A DNA stretch of 64,000 nt from positions 62,001 through 126,000 of the forward strand of contig SFKX01000002.1 of NCBI GenBank assembly GCA_004553625.1. Reading direction: 5' to 3'. The position numbers were made by a program, and so were the translations under genes. Below are positions 30,449-39,247 of this stretch, in pieces. Numbering within the stretch: the first letter of the stretch is position 1; every line of letters starts with the position of its first letter. This DNA comes from Clostridiales bacterium (lineage in GTDB: Bacteria; Bacillota_A; Clostridia; Oscillospirales; Oscillospiraceae). The notes under the pieces were generated by a model. That model made no database searches. It was given only the letters and a program-made list of their open reading frames with translations, and was not told the origin of the DNA.

Positions 30449-31951
30449 ATGGAAAAACTGTACGTTGAAAACGGCCGGCTGATGGCCGGAGGCGCCCCGC
30501 TGCTGCTGCGCGGCTTTGGCCTGGGCGGTTGGCTGCTGCCCGAGGGCTATATGTGGAAATTCTACACGAAGTGTGACCGTCCTCGCCGGATAGAAGCGCT
30601 CATCGAAGAGCTCTGCGGCGCGGAGTACGCGGCGTCCTTCTGGGAGCGGTACTACGACTCATACATAACCGAGGCGGACATCCGCCTCGCGGCAGAAAAC
30701 GGCTTCAACTCGGTGCGCCTGCCCTTCAACGCCAGGCATCTCATGGAGCCGGGCTACCTCCGGCGCATAGACGACTGCGTCCGTTGGTGCGGGAGGCATG
30801 GGATATATGCGATACTCGACATGCACGCCGCCCCCGGCGGGCAGACGGGGCAGAACATAGACGACAGCGAGCGGGATCTGCCCGAACTCTTCATGCGCCC
30901 TGAGCATCAGGACGAACTGTGCGCGCTCTGGGAGATGCTCGCCGCAAGATACAGCGGCGAGGCCGCTGTGGGGGGCTTCGACCTGCTCAACGAGCCGCTT
31001 GTGAAGAAGGACGCCGGGTATAACAGGCAGCTTGTGCCCCTTTACATGAGACTTACGGATGCCATAAGGCGGGCTGACCCTGAGCGCATCGTCATTTGGG
31101 AGGGCGCGCACTGGGCGACGGATTTCTCCGTCTTTGACGCCCTGGAGAAAGAGGAGCTGCCGGAAAACCTCGTGCTGCAGTTCCACAAGTACTGGAGCCC
31201 GCCCGAGGAGGAGAGCCTGCGCTCCTTTATGGCCACGGCCGGGCGGCTGGGACTTCCGCTCTACTGCGGCGAGTCCGGTGAGAACAATCTCGACTGGTAC
31301 GCCTCCATGTTCCCGATGCTGGACAGGCTGGGCATAAGCTGGAGCTTCTGGTCATACAAGAAAATGTCAACTACAAATTCCGTTTCGGTCTTTCCGGAGC
31401 CCGAGCGCTGGGGAGAGCTGCTTGGCTTCCTGGACGGAGGAGAGCGCCCCGCACACCCACAGGAGATATTTGACGGCTTCCTGGACTGTGTCGGCAGCTC
31501 GGAAATACGACGCGATGTCATCTCTGCGCTTTGCAGGCGTCCGCCGGTGCGAATACCGGCCGTGGCCTTTGACGAGTGCAGGGCGTCCGGTCCCCGAAGA
31601 AGGGGGGCGGACTTCCGGCCTGCCTCGCCCGTTACGATAATCTTTGCCGACGGTCACACAGGCGCGCCGGATTTCCGCCGCTACGGCGGGGAGCCGCAGC
31701 CCGAAAGCGAGCGCATGCTCGTGGAGCTTTGCGAGGGGGACAGCGTGACCTACCGCATTGACTGTTCCGGCCTCGCAAGAGTGCGCATTGCGGCGTCTGC
31801 CGCCGAGGGCCTCAGAGCGGACGGCGGCTCCGGATACGTGAGCATTGGGCAATGCGGCGGGGAGGCCGTTGTCAGGCTGGACGGGAAGCTCAGCCTGGTC
31901 TGCGCTTCGGGCAAGGCGCTTTTGGACTATATTGAGGTATTTAAATTATGA
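30449..31951 (+). CDS. Cytoplasmic GH5 glycosidase with C-terminal beta domain
   Basis: A 500-residue enzyme without a signal peptide. Catalytic residues are visible: acid/base E182 in FDLLNEP and nucleophile E275 in YCGESGE. Other GH5 landmarks are RGFGLGGWLLPEG at the start and HAAPGGQTG. The N-terminus resembles exo-beta-1,3-glucanases. After the barrel (about residue 340) a roughly 150-residue tail may be a beta-sandwich. It probably trims imported beta-glucan oligosaccharides. The last four bases overlap the GH30 start. Confidence 0.85.
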   Translation: MEKLYVENGRLMAGGAPLLLRGFGLGGWLLPEGYMWKFYTKCDRPRRIEALIEELCGAEYAASFWERYYDSYITEADIRLAAENGFNSVRLPFNARHLMEPGYLRRIDDCVRWCGRHGIYAILDMHAAPGGQTGQNIDDSERDLPELFMRPEHQDELCALWEMLAARYSGEAAVGGFDLLNEPLVKKDAGYNRQLVPLYMRLTDAIRRADPERIVIWEGAHWATDFSVFDALEKEELPENLVLQFHKYWSPPEEESLRSFMATAGRLGLPLYCGESGENNLDWYASMFPMLDRLGISWSFWSYKKMSTTNSVSVFPEPERWGELLGFLDGGERPAHPQEIFDGFLDCVGSSEIRRDVISALCRRPPVRIPAVAFDECRASGPRRRGADFRPASPVTIIFADGHTGAPDFRRYGGEPQPESERMLVELCEGDSVTYRIDCSGLARVRIAASAAEGLRADGGSGYVSIGQCGGEAVVRLDGKLSLVCASGKALLDYIEVFKL

Positions 31952-33291
31952 AAATGATCACCACGTCCGGCGAGGTCCAGAGCCGCGCCGCAGTTTGCCG
32001 CATCTGTTTTCAGCCTGACACCTCCAACAGAGAGGAACTCATCCTTAATCTGTACCCCGGGGAGCGTTTTCAGTCCTTCCTCGGCTTCGGCGGGGCCGTC
32101 ACCGACTCGGCGGCCTATGTATACTCTACCCTTTCACCGGAGCTCAGGGCCGAGGTCATAGCAGCATGCTTCGGTTCAGACGGGCTGGGATACACGCTCG
32201 CCAGAAGCCACATTGACAGCTGTGACTTTTCATTGGAGTCCTACTGCGCAGATCCGGCGGAGGAGGACGCGGAGCTCAGGCGCTTTTCGCTTGAGCGCCC
32301 GGGAAAGTATGTCTTCCCCATGCTGGACGACATCGTCAAAATCCGCCCCGAACTGAGGCTGCTGCTATCGCCGTGGTCGCCGCCGGAATATATGAAGGAC
32401 AACGCGAAGCGCACGGGAGGCGGAAAGCTGCGCCCCGAATTCCGTGAACGCTGGGCGCGATACATGTGCCGTTACGCGCTGGAGTACCGGAAACGCGGGT
32501 ACGATGTCTTTGCCATGTCCGTACAGAACGAGCCGAATGCCGTCCAGCCCTGGGAGTCCTGCATATATACGCCGGAGGAGGAGCGGGACTTTCTGCGTGA
32601 TTTCCTGGCCCCAGAGCTGCGGCGTCAGGGGTTGGGGGATATGGTGATTACGATATGGGACCACAACAAGGAGCGCCTCTTCGACCGTGTGGACGCCATC
32701 TGCTCCGATCCCGGGGCTAACGCCTGTGCCGGAGCAGCGGGTTTTCACTGGTACGGCGGGGATCACTTCGACGCGCTCCGGCTCGTGCGGAGAAAGTACC
32801 CGGACAAGCTGCTCATGTTCACTGAGGGCTGCATTGAGTATTCAAAGGGCTCGCACGAAGCCCAGACTGAAAATGCCGAGCGCTATGCATGGGAGATACT
32901 GCACGGCTTCAATGCCGGGCTGAACGCCTTTTTCGACTGGAACCTGCTGCTGGATATGAGCGGAGGCCCAAATCACAAGGGCAACTACTGCGACGCGCCT
33001 ATAATGGTAGACCCAGAGCGGAAATTGCTCAAGTACAATCTCAGTTACAGCTATATCATGCACTTCTCACGCTATATCCGTCCCGGAGCAGTACGCATCG
33101 GGACTACTTGCTATGACAACGACCTGGGATTCTGCGCCGCGCTTAATCCGGACGGTTCCATTGTCGCCGTGGCGCTCAATACGTCTGCCGCGGGGAAAAA
33201 AGGGTTTGTCCGTCTGCGCGGGGAGCTGGCTGAGGCATTCTTTCCTCCGCACAGCATAAGCACTCTGCTCATAGGCGGAGAGGAGGTCTGA
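31948..33291 (+). CDS. GH30 glycosidase (glucosylceramidase-like)
   Basis: A 447-residue enzyme of family GH30. E195 in SVQNEP is the acid/base and E293 in LMFTEGC the nucleophile. Family landmarks are GFGGAVTDSAAYV, LLLSPWSPPEYMKD and FDWNLLLD…GGPNH, with a C-terminal beta domain. No signal peptide, so it acts on imported oligosaccharides. GH30 subfamilies 1 and 3 cleave beta-1,6- or beta-glucosyl linkages, in keeping with a branched beta-1,3/1,6-glucan. It is translationally coupled to GH5. Confidence 0.88.
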   Translation: MKMITTSGEVQSRAAVCRICFQPDTSNREELILNLYPGERFQSFLGFGGAVTDSAAYVYSTLSPELRAEVIAACFGSDGLGYTLARSHIDSCDFSLESYCADPAEEDAELRRFSLERPGKYVFPMLDDIVKIRPELRLLLSPWSPPEYMKDNAKRTGGGKLRPEFRERWARYMCRYALEYRKRGYDVFAMSVQNEPNAVQPWESCIYTPEEERDFLRDFLAPELRRQGLGDMVITIWDHNKERLFDRVDAICSDPGANACAGAAGFHWYGGDHFDALRLVRRKYPDKLLMFTEGCIEYSKGSHEAQTENAERYAWEILHGFNAGLNAFFDWNLLLDMSGGPNHKGNYCDAPIMVDPERKLLKYNLSYSYIMHFSRYIRPGAVRIGTTCYDNDLGFCAALNPDGSIVAVALNTSAAGKKGFVRLRGELAEAFFPPHSISTLLIGGEEV

Positions 33292-33292
33292 C

Positions 33293-36200
33293 GTGGACAG
33301 CTGCTTTGAAGGCGACGTCTTTGTCCTTCGCGATTATAACCAAAAGCCTCCCTTTTCCGGCTTGCTGCCCGGTGTTGCCGGACCTCAGGGCGTGCCGCTG
33401 TGGTGCTTTTATGTGAGCCGCGGGCAGTGCGTGGCCTCCTTCGGCGCAGACGAGCGCGACGGGGCAATGATGGAGTATGTCCCCGCGGCCGCTGCATATG
33501 AGGACACGGCCCGGAAGGGGTTCCGAACTTTCATAAGCTGCGGCGGGTGCTGCTTTGAGCCCTTCTCGCCCAGCGATGAAAATCAGGAGCAAGAGCTGCG
33601 AATCAGCCGGGCGGCGCTCGAATTGAGGGCGATGCACAGGTCCAGCGGGATAGAGGTGCGAGTCGAATACCGGATACTGCCAGGCGAGGACATAGGCGCG
33701 CTCATGCGCAGGGTGACAATACGAAACACCGGCTGCTACAGCATAACTTTCCGGCTTGCCGACGGTATGGCGCGCATCATACCGGCAGGCATACGCAATA
33801 CCGAATTCCGCGAAATGTCAAATCTGCTCAAGAGCTATTTTGACGCGGAGATACACGAGAGCGGAGCGGCGCTCTTCTCCTCTCGATCTACCACCGAAAA
33901 CACGGCCAGGGTAGGGGCAATAACGCGGCGAAACTTTTACTTTGCGTCAAGCAGTGGCTGCTCCCTGAAGCTGGTCTGCGACCCCACTCAACTCTTTGGC
34001 CCCGACACGGGGCTTGGCTGGCCCTCGTGCTTTTTCGGCCCAGGCTTCGACCTGGAGGCTGTTCCCTCGGACGCCCGCAATGTTATACCCTGCGCCATGG
34101 CCCTTGGAGAATTCTCGCTCGGCCCGGGCGGGGAAACGGTGATAGATTCTTTTGTCGGGTGCGCTGACGGCGCGGAGCAGGCCACGTTTTACACACATAA
34201 GTTTGCGGACAAGGCCTGGTGTGACGGTAAACATGCGTTAGCAGAGTCCGTCGTCGAGAAGTTAAGTTCAGACCTGGAGCTTGAAACAGCGCAACCGCTC
34301 TTTGACGCCTACCTGCGACAGTGCCTGCTCGACAACACCTTGCGCGGAGGGAGGCCTGTAATGCTTGCAGGCAAACTTCTGCACCTCTACGGCCGCAGGC
34401 ACGGGGACCTGGAACGCGACTACAACTATTTCAGGCTCCAGGCCACGCACTATTCGCAGGGCGACGGAAATTTCCGTGACATCTGCCAGAACCGGCGCAG
34501 TGACGTTCTGCTGTTTCCCGAGGTGGGTGAGCGTGAGGTTCTGGAGTTTCTCGGGCTTATCCAGCTGGACGGATACAACCCGCTCGAGGTATATCCCATG
34601 CGGCTCGTGCTCAGGCCGGAGAGGCGGGACGCGGCGGCGGGGCTGCTGCGCGGCGCGGAGAGGGTAATCGAAAAGCTCTCCGCCGGCCTGAGCGTTGGAG
34701 AGCTTTGGCGGGAGCTGCGCGCGTCCGGGTATACGAACTCTGATGAGTTGATCTCCGAGCTTTGCCCCCTGTGCGATTACCGGTCTCACTCTGAATTCGG
34801 GGACGGATATTGGATAGACCACTGGACCTATGTTCCGGAGCTCGTGGAAAATTACCTGAAAATATACCCCGAGTTCGGGGAGCGGCTGCTGTTTTTCTCT
34901 CGCATCGGCTGGCCGGAAATTGGCGCCCGCGTCCTGCCCATGCGGGAGCGGCTCATAGACACCGGCCACGACCTGAGGCAATACGAGGCAGTAAAAAGCG
35001 CCGTCGTTCCGGCTGCCGAGGTTCCTGAGGCAAGCGTCTATGCCAAACTGTTTTTCCTTGCTGCTCTCAAATGCGCCACTTTGGACCAGAGACAGGCAGG
35101 GCTGGAGATGGAGGCAGGCAAGCCGGGTTGGAACGACGCACTCAATGGTCTGCCGGGGTTGTTTGGGAGCAGTTCATCCGAGTGTGCGGACCTTCTGCTG
35201 CTGCTGCAAAGGTTGAGGAGCTGGTGCTCCGTACCTGCGGTAGAGTTTCCATCGGAGCTTATCGGCTTTGTCCGCAGATTGAGCGGCTTGCTGCGCGAAT
35301 TTGACTTTTGCAGCACTCCGTCTCTGGAGTTTTGGCGCGTGTCGCTGAAGCTGCGCGAGGAGTGGCGAGCCAGAGTATACAGTGGGAAGCTGTGCGGTGG
35401 GACCGAGACGGTGAAGCGCGAGGAGCTGTTGGGGATTATATGCGGCCTTGAAACACTCGTCCAAAACGGCCTCCGCCGAGCGAGAAACGGCTCGGGGCTG
35501 CTGGACACTTACTTCGTAAACAAGCCGTTGGTCCAAGGAGCTCGGCTGTCCGAAGACGACATCACAGCGGTAGTAAGCCGCCCGCTGCCGTTGTTCCTGG
35601 AGGGTCAGGCAAAGCTCATGCGTGTGTCGCCGGACGAGGCTGCGGGAATACATTTCTCAGTTGAAAACAGTGAACTATATGACAGAGAGCTTAAAATGTA
35701 CCGTCTGTGTGCGCCTCTCCACAGAGAAAGCCCGGAGCTGGGCCGTATAACGGCCTTTACTCCCGGAATTTTTGAGCGTGAGAGTATATTCCCCCATGCC
35801 GAATTCAAGTATCTGCTGTCTATGCTGGACGTCGGACTGTACGAGGAGCTGTTTGAGCGCATGAGGACGGTGCTGCCTCCATTCTTTGACCCGGAGATAT
35901 ACGGACGCAGCACACTTGAGAATTCGTCTTACATCGTATCGTCGGCAAATCCGGACCCAGAGCTGGCTGGGAGGGGATTTGTCGGCCGACTGAGCGGCGC
36001 GGCGGCAGAAGCCATAACCCTCTGCCTGCGTATGTTCCTTGGCGACAGGCTGTTCTGCCTTGACAGCGGAGAGCTGACCTTCGCCATAGAACCTGCGCTC
36101 CCAGACTGGCTGTTTCGTGAGGATGGGACCCTCAGCTTCCGCTATCTGGGCTGCCGATTTATATATATCAATCGCTCAAGGCGAAATATCTACGGTCCAG

Positions 36201-36325
36201 ATAGCGCAAGGCAGGCCCGTGTTTCCTGTCTGGGCCAAGAGATCCCCGCCGCTTGCCTGCCATACGGACTTGCGTGTCAGCTCCGCGAGAAAAAACTTGA
36301 AGAACTGACTGTTATATTTGAGTGA
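33293..36325 (+). CDS. Glycoside phosphorylase (GH94/GH149/GH161-like)
   Basis: A 1010-residue cytoplasmic protein. The (alpha/alpha)6 barrel core shows YNYFRLQATHYSQGDGNFRD, ICQNRRSDVLLFPEVG, DGYWIDHWTYVPEL and PGWNDALNGLPGLFGSS. An N-terminal beta domain lies before about residue 330. The length and motifs recall GH161/GH149 beta-1,3-glucan phosphorylases more than GH94 cellobiose phosphorylases, but that assignment is from memory. Phosphorolysis would yield glucose 1-phosphate. The start is GTG at 33293 behind GGAGAGGAGG, directly after GH30. Neighbours point to beta-1,3-glucan oligosaccharides as substrate. Confidence 0.75.
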   Translation: MDSCFEGDVFVLRDYNQKPPFSGLLPGVAGPQGVPLWCFYVSRGQCVASFGADERDGAMMEYVPAAAAYEDTARKGFRTFISCGGCCFEPFSPSDENQEQELRISRAALELRAMHRSSGIEVRVEYRILPGEDIGALMRRVTIRNTGCYSITFRLADGMARIIPAGIRNTEFREMSNLLKSYFDAEIHESGAALFSSRSTTENTARVGAITRRNFYFASSSGCSLKLVCDPTQLFGPDTGLGWPSCFFGPGFDLEAVPSDARNVIPCAMALGEFSLGPGGETVIDSFVGCADGAEQATFYTHKFADKAWCDGKHALAESVVEKLSSDLELETAQPLFDAYLRQCLLDNTLRGGRPVMLAGKLLHLYGRRHGDLERDYNYFRLQATHYSQGDGNFRDICQNRRSDVLLFPEVGEREVLEFLGLIQLDGYNPLEVYPMRLVLRPERRDAAAGLLRGAERVIEKLSAGLSVGELWRELRASGYTNSDELISELCPLCDYRSHSEFGDGYWIDHWTYVPELVENYLKIYPEFGERLLFFSRIGWPEIGARVLPMRERLIDTGHDLRQYEAVKSAVVPAAEVPEASVYAKLFFLAALKCATLDQRQAGLEMEAGKPGWNDALNGLPGLFGSSSSECADLLLLLQRLRSWCSVPAVEFPSELIGFVRRLSGLLREFDFCSTPSLEFWRVSLKLREEWRARVYSGKLCGGTETVKREELLGIICGLETLVQNGLRRARNGSGLLDTYFVNKPLVQGARLSEDDITAVVSRPLPLFLEGQAKLMRVSPDEAAGIHFSVENSELYDRELKMYRLCAPLHRESPELGRITAFTPGIFERESIFPHAEFKYLLSMLDVGLYEELFERMRTVLPPFFDPEIYGRSTLENSSYIVSSANPDPELAGRGFVGRLSGAAAEAITLCLRMFLGDRLFCLDSGELTFAIEPALPDWLFREDGTLSFRYLGCRFIYINRSRRNIYGPDSARQARVSCLGQEIPAACLPYGLACQLREKKLEELTVIFE

Positions 36326-36356
36326 CGGAAGCAGAAGAAAATGAAAGGAGAAGGCA

Positions 36357-38528
36357 ATGAAAAAAGTAATGCGCATAACAGCTATGGCTCTAGTTACGGT
36401 ACTGTGTCTCTTCAGCCTCATATTGACGGGGTCAACTGATGCAATGGCGGAATACACGCCCACTCTGTCAATGCTGCACACGAGCGGAAAGTACATTTAT
36501 AATGAAGAGAATGAGCAGATCACCCTGCGCGGCACCAACCTCGGCGGTTGGCTGATGCAGGAAGGCTGGATGATGCCCCTCGGTTCTGGTGAGATCGACC
36601 ACGATTTCATAATGAACATAACCGCGTCGGAAACGAATGGGAGCAACATCGCGGCGTATGCAATTGACACCGTGACAGAAAACGGGCTGACCACAAACAA
36701 CATGAATACATACTGGCAGTCCACCTCTGCGCAGGCAGCAGACAGCGCGGAACTGCTGATAGAATTCGACAAGACCAGATACTTCGACAGGATAGTCGTT
36801 GAAACTGGCCCCGATCATACGGGAGATTATCTCAGAGGCGCTGTTGTTTGGATGAGCAACAACTGGACCGACTGGTTCTCTCCTGCGTCCATAACCGTGG
36901 ACGAAAGCAAGGCGTCAGAAGGCATTATAACTGTACTTACCGGCGAGCAATCCGCAAAATACATTGCGATTCGACCGGGCAGAGCCTCGGAGAATGGACA
37001 GCGCTGGACAGTGGCAAACATAAGCCTCTGCATGACCGATGAATATAATGTGAGGAACCATCTTATACGAAGATTCGGCGAAAGCAGGACCAATGAGATG
37101 ATAGCGACCTTCCAGGATAACTACATCACAGAGGCCGACATCATTAACATTGCAAATATGAACATGAATTTTGTTCGTGTGCCCGTTTATTGGATGGATT
37201 TTGCCCTGAAGGACGGAACGCTGAGGACAGATGCTGACAGCGGTTTTGCCCGGCTCGACTGGCTGCTCGAGGTCTGCGATGAGAACGGCATATACGTCCT
37301 TATCGATTTTCATGGAGCGCCCGGGGGAGTAAACTGCTGGGCCAGCTGCGGACAGGCCAGCACAATCCCGACCGAGCTGTATGCAGGAGACCCTGACACC
37401 GTTGAATGGAATCAAAACGTAGTGCTCAACATATGGAGCGCTCTGGCCACCAGATATAAGGACAACCCCACAGTGGCCGCATATGGCCTTCTGAACGAGC
37501 CTGTGCTCAACTTTGACACCAACCCCGCATATGAAAACCTTAAATACGGGTTTTACGATGAGATCTACGACACGGTGCGTGCCATTGACAACAACCATAT
37601 AGTCATTTTCGAAGAATTCATGGACTGGAGCGTGGCGACGAACCGGCCCGAACGGCAGACCTGGACAAACTATATGTTCGATAAGCATCCATATGACATG
37701 CCGAATTACCTATCCTGGGACGCCCAAAAGTCTCTCGCAAACAGCACCGTATCCACGATGTCGCAGATACAGGACCAGTGGAACGTACCTCTCATCGTCG
37801 GTGAATTCTGTTTGTATTATTTCTCGGACGTATGGGATGATTTTCTGTCCGACCTCAATGAAAACAGCATTTCCTGGACTAACTGGAACTACAAGGTCAG
37901 GGGAACGATATATGAAAGTGGAGGCGGCAACTGGGGATACTACAACACCTGGGATGGCGAAGACCCGGATCTTATGCACGACAGCGCCGAAGAGATAGAG
38001 GCGATATGGGCGGCGACCGGAACATCAGCCCATTACCAGGCAAATGAGGCGCATATAAACATAGTCTCCGCCAGAGCGGATGGCAGTACCAATTATCCAT
38101 ATGTAGCTCTGGACAGAAGTTCATGGACAGTAACCGCCAACGGAGACCCGCAGTGGCCGTATGATCCCGTATCAAACATGATTGACGGCGACCTCTCAAC
38201 GCGGTGGACTACAGCCGAGGCACAAGCCGCCGGGCATTATGTCCTCGTAGATTTCGGCCAGACAGAGAACTTCGACAAAATAGTGCTGGAGCACGATGCA
38301 AACGATTATCCTGGCTCTTACAAGGTCGAAATATCTCAGGATGGAGTTACGTTTACCGAGGTCGAATTGAACAATATCCACATAGGATTTGGTCCTAAAA
38401 TGGTCTTGCTGCCAAGCACGCCGCAAACATCGAGATACGTAAAAATCAGCTTGACCGGCCCGAATCCCATAAACAATTGGTGGTCCATCAGCGAGCTCAA
38501 TATACTATGGAGAAACGTACATGGTTAA
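36357..38528 (+). CDS. Secreted GH5 glucanase with two discoidin domains
   Basis: A 723-residue exported enzyme. The signal peptide ends near AMA (residue 31). The GH5 start (ITLRGTNLGGWLMQEGWM) is followed by an inserted F5/8 type C (discoidin) region at about 80-225. The barrel then resumes (FQDNYITEADIINIANM) with acid/base E381 in LLNEP and nucleophile E483 in VGEF. A second discoidin domain closes the protein (about 575-720, DPVSNMIDGDLSTRWTT). It is probably an extracellular exo- or endo-beta-1,3-glucanase that feeds the importer. The discoidin inserted between the first strand and the rest of the barrel is unusual. There is no cell-wall anchor. Confidence 0.88.
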   Translation: MKKVMRITAMALVTVLCLFSLILTGSTDAMAEYTPTLSMLHTSGKYIYNEENEQITLRGTNLGGWLMQEGWMMPLGSGEIDHDFIMNITASETNGSNIAAYAIDTVTENGLTTNNMNTYWQSTSAQAADSAELLIEFDKTRYFDRIVVETGPDHTGDYLRGAVVWMSNNWTDWFSPASITVDESKASEGIITVLTGEQSAKYIAIRPGRASENGQRWTVANISLCMTDEYNVRNHLIRRFGESRTNEMIATFQDNYITEADIINIANMNMNFVRVPVYWMDFALKDGTLRTDADSGFARLDWLLEVCDENGIYVLIDFHGAPGGVNCWASCGQASTIPTELYAGDPDTVEWNQNVVLNIWSALATRYKDNPTVAAYGLLNEPVLNFDTNPAYENLKYGFYDEIYDTVRAIDNNHIVIFEEFMDWSVATNRPERQTWTNYMFDKHPYDMPNYLSWDAQKSLANSTVSTMSQIQDQWNVPLIVGEFCLYYFSDVWDDFLSDLNENSISWTNWNYKVRGTIYESGGGNWGYYNTWDGEDPDLMHDSAEEIEAIWAATGTSAHYQANEAHINIVSARADGSTNYPYVALDRSSWTVTANGDPQWPYDPVSNMIDGDLSTRWTTAEAQAAGHYVLVDFGQTENFDKIVLEHDANDYPGSYKVEISQDGVTFTEVELNNIHIGFGPKMVLLPSTPQTSRYVKISLTGPNPINNWWSISELNILWRNVHG

Positions 38529-38582
38529 AGGATTTTGACTAAGCAGTAAAAGCACACTATCTTGACAGTTCAGTACATTCCA

Positions 38583-38615
38583 AGTTAAGGCCCGGTGCAT
38601 TTAAGCGCCGGGCCT
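38583..38615 (+). terminator. Terminator after the secreted GH5 gene
   Basis: AAGGCCCGG pairs with CCGGGCCTT around a loop of about ten bases, about 55 bp after the stop, followed by GCTATGTTTT. Confidence 0.75.
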
Positions 38616-38732
38616 TGCTATGTTTTCAGCTGCTGAATGTAAGCGCGCACAGCGTCCCCTCAGCCGCAGGCGCAACATTCGGGCTGGATCTCAAGCCTCC
38701 GACAAGCACCTTGGCTGCCCATATTTTACCTC

Positions 38733-38850
38733 AAAGCTCAACGCTTGTGTAACTTTTTTCTCACCTCACGCATGGCAGCGCAGAGGCGTCCCCGGGGGTA
38801 CAAGGCTCAGGAAAGGGGGCGCCCTAACGGATGCGCATGGTCAAGCACAT
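38733..38850 (-). pseudogene. Decayed copy of the AbrB-fragment region
   Basis: On the minus strand the sequence follows the 3' part of the truncated abrB at 14576 and its downstream bases (MRIR, TAG, G.P…PWG.…AAMREV…KKVT). Relative to the better copy a GAG has become TAG and there are frame changes. From about 38850 to 39113 I see no gene. Confidence 0.6.
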
Positions 38851-39091
38851 AGTGTCACACGATGCGGCCTCGCAACTATGCATTCCGGTGATTGACGAAG
38901 TGCTGCGGGCCATTAAAACTGGGGGATGTGCGTCAATTGTTCATGCCTAAACTGATGGAAGCACAATCTGGAAAACCATACCAGAACTTTGGACGCAAGT
39001 ACCGCGAGTATCTATTTAAATACCATTTCTGTTTTGGGATGATATTATCTACAGTACCTGATGCTGAATTGGCTCAAAATACTATAAATTA

Positions 39092-39119
39092 TTGCCTAAA
39101 TATACTTGTGTGCTATAAA
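39092..39119 (+). promoter_or_regulatory. Possible promoter for the secreted protein at 39248
   Basis: TTGCCT and TATAAA are 16 bases apart, about 130 bp upstream of the ATG. The long leader may carry regulation. AAAGGAGAGG precedes the start codon. Confidence 0.35.
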
Positions 39120-39247
39120 TTGAAAGCAGCAATTTGTTGAATTGAGGTGTTTCCAATGCAGACCAGTTGAGCAACAAGCCAGGATCCCCTGCCTGGCAAA
39201 ATTGAGAGCAAAGCACATGCATAGTATTAAACGAAAGGAGAGGTACA

